Origin: Aggregatilineales bacterium
GTDB taxonomy: Bacteria > Chloroflexota > Anaerolineae > Aggregatilineales > Phototrophicaceae
Length of the DNA stretch: 64,000 nucleotides
Assembly (NCBI GenBank): GCA_030834905.1
Contig: JAUQWZ010000028.1
Coordinates: 236,071 to 300,070 of the forward strand
Direction of reading: 5' to 3'
In this document: positions 57,580 to 64,000 of the stretch, piece by piece
Layout: each line of letters opens with the position of its first letter
Position numbering within the stretch: the stretch's first letter is position 1
Program-made: the position numbers and the translations under genes
Notes under the pieces: generated by a model
Database searches by the model: none
The model's input: only the letters and a program-made list of their open reading frames with translations
What the model was told of the DNA's origin: nothing

Positions 57580-60500
57580 TTATTCCTCAGCGCTCGCTAT
57601 CGTGAAGGTGCTGCCCGCGCTGCGCCCGTACACTTCGGGGAAGTAGAACTCGTACCCCGTCGCCGGAATGACGTTGTACACCCCCGGCAGCCCGGCGCGG
57701 ATGCTGTAGACGAACTCATATGTGCCTGCGGGCAGATAGCTGGCGTACAGCACCACCTTCTCGTCGCGGAACTCGATATGGCTGAACCACCACCAGCCCC
57801 ATCCCTGACTCAGCGGGTCTTCGCGGTTGATGTCCGGCTGGGTACCGATCTGCTGGCTGGTGTTCAGTTCCGGGTTGACCGCGTCCGTCCCCGCCGGAAT
57901 CGGGTCTTCGATCACCACGTAATGCCGTCCTTCCGGCACGATGATCGTCAGCCGTACCTGGAGCGTATCGCCGACGCTGGCTTCGGTCACAGAGACGGCT
58001 TCTTCGTCGTCCGGCATGGTGTAGCGCCGTTCGATGATCAGCCCGGCATTGACCGGCTGAACTTCCGGCACCGGCAGGTAGGCGCGCAGGTGCGCCGTGT
58101 AATACAGGTTGCCTTCGCCTTCCGTCCGGCTGATAACCAGTTCGTTCGCCTGATCCGCCAGTAGGTCTGCCACCTGCACCACCAGATCAGTTGCCTCGCG
58201 GGCTGTCTCAGTGGCTGCCGTCCCTTCCGCCAGCGTCTCGCCGTTCAGCGCCGCCGAATAGCTGTAGTCCGGGTTCAGTTCGCCGCTGACCACCATCCAG
58301 TCGGTCAGCGCCATCACCGACCACGCCGTTTCCTGGGTCGTCTCCCAGGCGTTCTCGCTGCGCACCGACATCAGGTAGCGCACCGCGTTCGGGATCAGCG
58401 CGTTGTCCTGGTCAATCTGGACGAACGCCGCCAGCGCCAGCGCCGTCGTGCGCGTGTCGGTATTCCAGTTCCACACGTCTTCGTCTTCCCAGTGCGCGCC
58501 GGTGGCGCTCAGGATGGCGCTGTTCGCCAGATCCGACAGCAGCGTGTCTACCCGGCTCTGTTCAGCCGAGACAGTCTTATCGTATGCCATCGCCAGGAAC
58601 GCCAGCGCGTAGTCGTTCAGACGGTCGCGGTATTCGTACAGCGACGACATCCGCGCCACGTCCGGCTCACCCGCCCGCGCCAGCGCGTACAGGATGAACG
58701 CCTGACGGTTGAGCAGCCAGGTGTCGCTGTTGGCGCTGGGTGTCCGACCATAGGACGCGCGCAGATAGCCGTTCGCCTGGTTGATGACGGCATCGCTCAC
58801 CGCGAAACCCTGATTTTGCGCCTCGACCAGACCGATCAGCGCGTATGCCGATACCAGCGGGTTGCTCCGGTCATTGACGAACCAGCCCCAGCCGCCATCG
58901 ACGTGCTGCTGCGCCAGCAGCCGCTGCAAGCCAAAGTTCACGTTGGTCGAAAGCTGCTGTTCAAGCCCGGCGTCGTCCAGATTCAGCGATTCCAGCGCCC
59001 GGTAGGTCATGATGTTGGGCAGGAAGCGGCTGACCGTTTGCTCGGTACACTGATACGGGAAGTTCTCCAGATACTCCAGGCTTTCAATCGTCGTCGCCGC
59101 CAGCGATTGCTCCAGGCTGATGAGCAGGTCGCCCTGTGTCGGGTCGAGATCGCTCGGCAGCACAATCGCCTCGGTCAGCGTCTCGGCGTCTTCCAGCAAG
59201 CCCGCTGTGCCAACGACTTCCGGCACGCTGAAGCGGTAGACCGGGATCAGCCGCGCATCGCCCTGTCCCAGCGGCGGCTTGCTGGCGTCGGAATAATCGC
59301 CGCCCTGCGCGAAGAACGTCAGATCGACGGCTTCCACGTCCTCGATAGTCACCTGCCAGCTTACGCTCAGGCGCTGTCCGGCAGGGATCGTCACCGTCTG
59401 CGTCCGTTCGCCGTCAAAGACCACGCCGGACGCATCCAGCGTCACTTCAACCTCCAGGTCTTCGCCGGTGTTGTTGTTGACCACCGCCGACAGCGCCACC
59501 TCGTCGCCAACGACGAAGAAGCGCGGCGTCACCGGACGAACCAGCAGCGGCTTGGTACTCAGCAGATCAAAGGTCGTCTGCCCGACCAGCGTCAGACCAT
59601 TTTCGCCGCTGGTAACGGCGCGGGCGTCCAGCCGCCAGGTCGTCAGGTTGTCCGGCAGCGTCACGTCAAAGGTCACCACGCCGTCCGCGTCGGTCACCAG
59701 TTCGGGGTTCCAGTAGGGCGTATCCACAAACTCCTCGCGGATGTCGAAGATGCCGCCTTCGCCAAAACCACCGCCGCCGCCCTTGATCGTGTCCAGCACC
59801 GTCTGCGTGAGCTGATCGGTGTTGATCGTCAGCGGCGTCGCCGTCCGAATCGCCAGCGCCTGCTGCCCGTAAAAGTACGGCAGCAGTTCGCCGCTGTTGG
59901 GATCGGCAAGCGTCAGCACCGCCAGATCGGTCAGACCAACACCGACTTCCGCCTGTACCGGATTGCCCGCGTAGTCAGTGGTCGTAATCGTGTAGGTCAC
60001 GGTGTCGCCGGGTCCCGCCTGCTCGACATTCGGCTCGACCTCAAGCGTAATTTCTTTCTGTTCGTTGCTCACCGGCAGTTCGATCAAGCCCATGCGGAAG
60101 GCGGCGACCGGATTCGTCTCGTCCACGCCGCGCACGATGACTACGCTTACGAAGGCATTCGGCGCCAGATCAGGCGTGATCGGCACTTCGTAGATATAGG
60201 AATTGGTCGCCATCGTCACGCGCTCATAGCGCAGCACGTCGCCGCGCTCGACGGTGATCAGCGCTTCGGCTTCCCCCTGGAACGGCGAGGTAATCAGCAC
60301 TTCCGCCGTATCGCCTACTTCATAGCTGTCAGCGTCGGCGACCAGTTGAATGCGATTGCTGTTCTCCTGCCGCCACGAGACATATTCGGGTCCCGCCACG
60401 TACAGCGTCGTCGCGGCGATCACGTCGTTGCCCTGCTCGTCGGTCGTCGTCGCCCGCACTTTGTAGATGCCGCCGCCTTCGGGCGTGAAGCGGTAGATCG

Positions 60501-63500
60501 TCTGCCCGTTTTCGTCGGTCGTCACGACGTCCTCGGTCACGGGGATGTCTTCCACTTCCCACGTCCAGGTCGTGCGCCCGAACTCGTCCTCTTCCTGCAC
60601 GCTTGACCAGCGGCGTTCGACAACTTCGATCTGCGCGTCCTGATTCGGGACAGGCTCGCTGTCCCAGTCAACCGTAATCACTTCGACCGCTGTCTCTTCG
60701 CCAACCACGCTGACGTATTCGGTCGGGCGGACGCCGACGTAGACCAGTCCCTTGTGGACGATCACCGAGGTACGCCCGGCGACCGCCTGCCCGCTTTCGT
60801 CTGTCACCAGCGCTTCGATGACGAATTCGGCGCTCTGGGTGGTGTCTTCTATGTCCGCCGGGATCTCAATCGTCAACTGCCCGTCGGCATCGAGCACGCC
60901 TTCACCACGCGCGACTTCGCCGCCGCCGTAGTAGTAGAACTCGCCCGGACCCATATCCAGATCAAAGTCACCGAAGCTGTAATAGCCGCGTCCGGTATAG
61001 TGGAAGCTGTAGGGATTGGCGATGACGCTGTAGCTCACCGTCCCGCCCGATACCGCGCCGCCGAAGAAATAGCTGCTGTCAACCACGGCGCGAATCACGT
61101 CACCCTGCACCACTTCCGGCATTTCGGCGGTCACGTTCACCTGAAACTCCGGCGCGCGGTACTCCGCTACGCCAAAGCTGATGCCCACGCCCATCCACGA
61201 CTCCATCGGCTCGTCGATGTTCGGCGGCTGCACCGCCAGACGGTAATAACCGAGCGACGCATCCGGCGACAGGTCAAACTGCCCGCTGAAGGTGCCAAAC
61301 GGCGTCAGCGGCAGAGTTTCCTCGTAGATTAGCTCGCCCTGCTCGTTGAAGATCGAGATCGGCACGCTGTCCACGTCGGGCGGCGTATAGGTCACGTCGT
61401 CCTGCGCCCGAATGACACCCCGGAAATACACCGGCTGGTCAGGACGGTAGATCGGGCGATCTGTATACAGGTAGATCTGATACGACTGAGGGTTGTACAG
61501 CACGTTGACGCCGAAGCTCCACGGCTCGATCCCCTGCGACCAATCGACCGACGCAGCGCCAAAGTGCGTCTCGGTTTGCAGCATGGCAATCCGAACGCGA
61601 TAGAGGTCTTCCGCGCGCGGAATATCCAGGCGCAGCAAGCCATCGACGTCAGTTGTGCCAGTCGCGACCTCGCCAAGTTCGGCGTCATACAGCGTGATCG
61701 GCGCATTCGCGATTGGCTCGCCGGTGTTCACGTCGGTCGCCCAGATCAGGGCGCTGTCCACCGACACCTTCATCGTCAGGTTCGCCGTCCCCACCACCAG
61801 CAAATGCTGAAGCGGCGGGCGGTTGTCGCCTGCAAGTTCCGGCGCGTCTGCCACCAGCGCGTAAATGCCGGGCGGCAGCCCGCCACCGTCGGCTTCGGTC
61901 ACGGCAACGGCGGTGCGCTCGACTGCCACCGACACGTCAAGGTAATACTCTTCGGTGACGCCCTCGGCAGCCCATGCCGTTTGCTCGCCACGAAGCTGGA
62001 CTTGCCACCACAGCATGTTATCGGCGCAGACGGGACCGCCGACCACCGGGAGCTGGTAGCCATCATAGAGTTGGGCGATCACCTCGCCGTCCACCGGCGC
62101 GCTCCGCGCCCGCAGCGGGTCGGGATCGGTGATCACCTGCGCCACGTCGCCCACGACGAGTCGTGACGGCGGCGCGCCGATGCACTCCTCCGCCGCGCTC
62201 TGGCTCAGTTGCAGCAGTTCGTAGCGCATCGCGTTTTCCGGCGCGACGTTGGGAATCGACCAACTGCGCAGCAGGTCGTCTGGCGTCAGTGAGATACGCT
62301 GGAACGGATCGAAGTACTGGTCGCCCAGCAGCGCGCCGAGGAAGTCTTCTGTCTCAACGCTGTACAGCTTTAAGTCCACATGGCTGACGTTGCGCTGTGT
62401 CAGAAACACCTGCGTCTGATCGTTGTAGGCGTTATAGAAGCCCACCGTTCCCGGCACTTCCAGACTGATTTCCGGATCATACGGCTGCGTGGTGTACTTG
62501 ATCACCAGTTCTTCTTCAATGGCGTTGCCGTAAATATCTTCCATCCCCGGCGCGATGGTGATCGTGTAATCAGTGCTTGGCTCGACCGGAAAAGACAGGG
62601 TGTAGCTGTTGTCCCAATCGCTGTAGTAGGTGTCAAAATCGCGCCAGGGTTCCGGCTCAATCGTCACCTTATCCTGCAGCGTATCCACGTCCATTGGCGA
62701 GGCGAAATAGAGGGTGAAGCCGCCGAAAGCATAGGCGTCCGTCTGCCCATCATACGGGTCGGTGCTGACGATGGCTGGCAGCGGCACCGTGTCAAACCGC
62801 CAGACAAACGCCTCTGCCATTGGCTCGCCGCCGCCAGCCGATACCACCTGCCCGCCCGCGATCTGCGCCGCGAACATCGTGTCCAGCGGCAGCCGTTCGG
62901 CGGGTGTGAAGCGGAAGCCGGTGTCGTCGTCCGACCACTCAAATTCGCCTTCAACCGGATCGCCAACCAGGTCAGCGCCTTCCTGCACGCGCAGCGAAAA
63001 CGCCGCTTCAGCGCTCTCACGGTCCACTGGCATGTTGAACGTCACCTGAAGCGTCTGCCGCAGCGGCACGTCGAAAGTGGTGTCCGTCGGCGTCACTGAG
63101 GTGACGAAAGGCGAGGTTGTGGTGAACGACCATCCAAACGGCTCCGCCAGTGGAGCGCCATCCACCGCTTCCAGATCGGGATCGACGGTCACGGTATAGC
63201 CGGTGCCGCCCATCAGCGCCGGGTCTGGTCGGAAGGTGTAAATCGAGGTATTCAGCCATTCCCCCTGCCCGCCCGTCTCCGGGCTGATGCTGATCGGGCT
63301 GGGAAGCTGGCGAGACTGTTCAATGGTCGTCAGGGGCACGACCGGACGGTTGAAAATGACGGTGATGACCGCGTCGGCAGCAATGTCGGCGCTGTCGGGC
63401 GCGGGCAGCACATCGGTCACCTGGAGAACATCAGCGCCGCCCGGTTCAGCCGTTTCTTCCTGTCCGGCGACAAAAGGAACGCTGAGGACGAGCAGTGCCA

Positions 63501-63528
63501 GCAGAGTCAAAACGAGTATCCGGCGCAT
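57580..63528 (-). CDS. Alpha-2-macroglobulin family protein with thioester motif and inserted SH3 domain
   Basis: 1982 residues, longer than typical bacterial A2Ms (about 1500-1650). Signal peptide MRRILVLTLLALLVLSVPFVAG without a lipobox, so it should be secreted or anchored otherwise. N-terminal bacterial Ig-like (Big_5-type) modules (LPAPDSADIAADAVITVIFNRPVVP), macroglobulin domains, a bacterial SH3 domain at about 458-528 (DPLRARSAPVDGEVIAQLYDG, LWWQVQLRGEQTAWAAEG), more MG domains, then TTWRLDARAVT and the thioester domain with the CTEQ motif at C1494-Q1497 in NFPYQCTEQTVSRFLPN, and GGWGWFVNDRSNPLVSAYALIGL. Such proteins trap proteases through a bait region and a reactive thioester; in Gram-negatives they work with PbpC, absent here. 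No gene partner is visible. Confidence 0.94.
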   Translation of the reverse strand: MRRILVLTLLALLVLSVPFVAGQEETAEPGGADVLQVTDVLPAPDSADIAADAVITVIFNRPVVPLTTIEQSRQLPSPISISPETGGQGEWLNTSIYTFRPDPALMGGTGYTVTVDPDLEAVDGAPLAEPFGWSFTTTSPFVTSVTPTDTTFDVPLRQTLQVTFNMPVDRESAEAAFSLRVQEGADLVGDPVEGEFEWSDDDTGFRFTPAERLPLDTMFAAQIAGGQVVSAGGGEPMAEAFVWRFDTVPLPAIVSTDPYDGQTDAYAFGGFTLYFASPMDVDTLQDKVTIEPEPWRDFDTYYSDWDNSYTLSFPVEPSTDYTITIAPGMEDIYGNAIEEELVIKYTTQPYDPEISLEVPGTVGFYNAYNDQTQVFLTQRNVSHVDLKLYSVETEDFLGALLGDQYFDPFQRISLTPDDLLRSWSIPNVAPENAMRYELLQLSQSAAEECIGAPPSRLVVGDVAQVITDPDPLRARSAPVDGEVIAQLYDGYQLPVVGGPVCADNMLWWQVQLRGEQTAWAAEGVTEEYYLDVSVAVERTAVAVTEADGGGLPPGIYALVADAPELAGDNRPPLQHLLVVGTANLTMKVSVDSALIWATDVNTGEPIANAPITLYDAELGEVATGTTDVDGLLRLDIPRAEDLYRVRIAMLQTETHFGAASVDWSQGIEPWSFGVNVLYNPQSYQIYLYTDRPIYRPDQPVYFRGVIRAQDDVTYTPPDVDSVPISIFNEQGELIYEETLPLTPFGTFSGQFDLSPDASLGYYRLAVQPPNIDEPMESWMGVGISFGVAEYRAPEFQVNVTAEMPEVVQGDVIRAVVDSSYFFGGAVSGGTVSYSVIANPYSFHYTGRGYYSFGDFDLDMGPGEFYYYGGGEVARGEGVLDADGQLTIEIPADIEDTTQSAEFVIEALVTDESGQAVAGRTSVIVHKGLVYVGVRPTEYVSVVGEETAVEVITVDWDSEPVPNQDAQIEVVERRWSSVQEEDEFGRTTWTWEVEDIPVTEDVVTTDENGQTIYRFTPEGGGIYKVRATTTDEQGNDVIAATTLYVAGPEYVSWRQENSNRIQLVADADSYEVGDTAEVLITSPFQGEAEALITVERGDVLRYERVTMATNSYIYEVPITPDLAPNAFVSVVIVRGVDETNPVAAFRMGLIELPVSNEQKEITLEVEPNVEQAGPGDTVTYTITTTDYAGNPVQAEVGVGLTDLAVLTLADPNSGELLPYFYGQQALAIRTATPLTINTDQLTQTVLDTIKGGGGGFGEGGIFDIREEFVDTPYWNPELVTDADGVVTFDVTLPDNLTTWRLDARAVTSGENGLTLVGQTTFDLLSTKPLLVRPVTPRFFVVGDEVALSAVVNNNTGEDLEVEVTLDASGVVFDGERTQTVTIPAGQRLSVSWQVTIEDVEAVDLTFFAQGGDYSDASKPPLGQGDARLIPVYRFSVPEVVGTAGLLEDAETLTEAIVLPSDLDPTQGDLLISLEQSLAATTIESLEYLENFPYQCTEQTVSRFLPNIMTYRALESLNLDDAGLEQQLSTNVNFGLQRLLAQQHVDGGWGWFVNDRSNPLVSAYALIGLVEAQNQGFAVSDAVINQANGYLRASYGRTPSANSDTWLLNRQAFILYALARAGEPDVARMSSLYEYRDRLNDYALAFLAMAYDKTVSAEQSRVDTLLSDLANSAILSATGAHWEDEDVWNWNTDTRTTALALAAFVQIDQDNALIPNAVRYLMSVRSENAWETTQETAWSVMALTDWMVVSGELNPDYSYSAALNGETLAEGTAATETAREATDLVVQVADLLADQANELVISRTEGEGNLYYTAHLRAYLPVPEVQPVNAGLIIERRYTMPDDEEAVSVTEASVGDTLQVRLTIIVPEGRHYVVIEDPIPAGTDAVNPELNTSQQIGTQPDINREDPLSQGWGWWWFSHIEFRDEKVVLYASYLPAGTYEFVYSIRAGLPGVYNVIPATGYEFYFPEVYGRSAGSTFTIASAEE

Positions 63529-63683
63529 ACGAACTCCTGTCCGGGAATGAAATCAATATCTTTATTATAGGCTCAACTTGGTTTGCGCGGGGTAATGCGG
63601 CGTCGTAACGTGGAATGGTCGTAGGTGAAACGTAGGGTCAGACAAAAAGATGACGGTAGATTGATTAACCTGGCAACCTTAGG

Positions 63684-64000
63684 TCAAGAATCATCTTGAT
63701 CTGGAACATCTGCGTCTGAGTTCTTGTCCGCATTCTCCTGTTCCAGACTTCCTTCTATTTTGCGCGTAGCTTTGAGTTGAGGATGGCGAATAGCAGGATT
63801 GTTTAGCAGGTCAAATGCTCGTGCTCGGCGAGCTTCCTCATTCCGACGCATCAGTTCCTCTAAGCCACTAGCCGAAACTTATCCAACAGAATGAGCCGAT
63901 TTGGGTGAAGCAGAGTGTTCTGGTTCTGGATAGCTTCATCGACCGACTGCTGCAAGCTGGTCAGGGAACGGTGCAGATGGTTGGCAACCGCCAAGTTTTT
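63684..64000 (-). pseudogene. Frameshifted gene fragment at the window edge
   Basis: Reading the minus strand from the right edge gives a frame KNLAVANHLHRSLTSLQQSV then DEAIQNQNTLLHPNRLILLDK that would stop shortly after; near 63875 the continuation in another frame is natural (SASGLEELMRRNEEARRARA then FDLLNNPAIRHPQLK) and ends at 63684. The two parts fit a single helical, charged protein broken by a one-base shift. No family recognised; the start is outside the window, so a sequencing error cannot be excluded. Confidence 0.4.

Noticed and set aside
58492..60606. Plus-strand frame of 704 codons
   Set aside because: Antisense to the alpha-2-macroglobulin gene, whose domains continue on both sides; Arg/His-rich shadow composition.

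Overview
The window is a GC-rich, gene-dense bacterial chromosome segment that looks like Chloroflexota (Anaerolineae-like). That placement is inferred from the combination of Thr/Pro-rich linkers on secreted proteins, bacterial SH3 and META-domain envelope proteins, two tandem nuoM genes, an archaeal/eukaryal-type ProRS and a DUF3048 lipoprotein-like gene; no rRNA or tRNA gene was seen to settle it.

Layout. 1-6.2 kb: an end-truncated DHFR/RibD-type gene, a gene-poor stretch with a relic of the uvrA 3' end, a small gene with an internal tandem duplication, a methyltransferase, uvrA and an unknown gene. 6.5-12.3 kb: a polytopic membrane protein, DUF3048 protein, PIG-L deacetylase + TPR protein pair, and an MBL-fold hydrolase. 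12.3-15.4 kb: a 1049-residue fusion of serine hydroxymethyltransferase and glycine-cleavage aminomethyltransferase with an extra domain between them. 15.6-28 kb: META-domain protein, rpsA-like S1 protein, phosphoribosyltransferase, P5C dehydrogenase, THUMP-like methyltransferase, AI-2E family permease, pnp and rpsO. 28-37 kb: a double-NYN protein, proS, MazG-like enzyme, two exopolysaccharide genes and murE. 36.9-39.2 kb: a guanidine-II riboswitch in front of a Gdx guanidinium exporter, an SH3 lipoprotein, a beta-hydroxyacid dehydrogenase and a small protein.

39.4-52.7 kb is a bioenergetic block read leftwards: the complex I membrane arm (nuoA-H-J-K-L-M-M-N, no peripheral-arm genes) followed by the ATP synthase F0 part (atpI/Z, a, c and a b-delta fusion, no F1 genes before the terminator). 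The catalytic halves of both machines must be encoded elsewhere. 52.9-64 kb: two FemAB-like peptidoglycan/aminoacyl transferase genes around a truncated toxin-antitoxin locus, an epoxide-hydrolase-like enzyme, a TPR/membrane protein, a 1982-residue alpha-2-macroglobulin with an inserted SH3 domain, and a frameshifted fragment at the right edge.

Intergenic regions are rich in dispersed palindromes with GTAGGG ends, in ACTCAGTACT-type repeats and in AACCACGAAG-type repeats; some of these supply stop codons or terminators. Several housekeeping promoters share an extended -10 element TGCTATAAT without a clear -35. Start codons were chosen by Shine-Dalgarno position wherever the longest frame was implausible. 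All family assignments are from reading motifs by eye; no database search was run.
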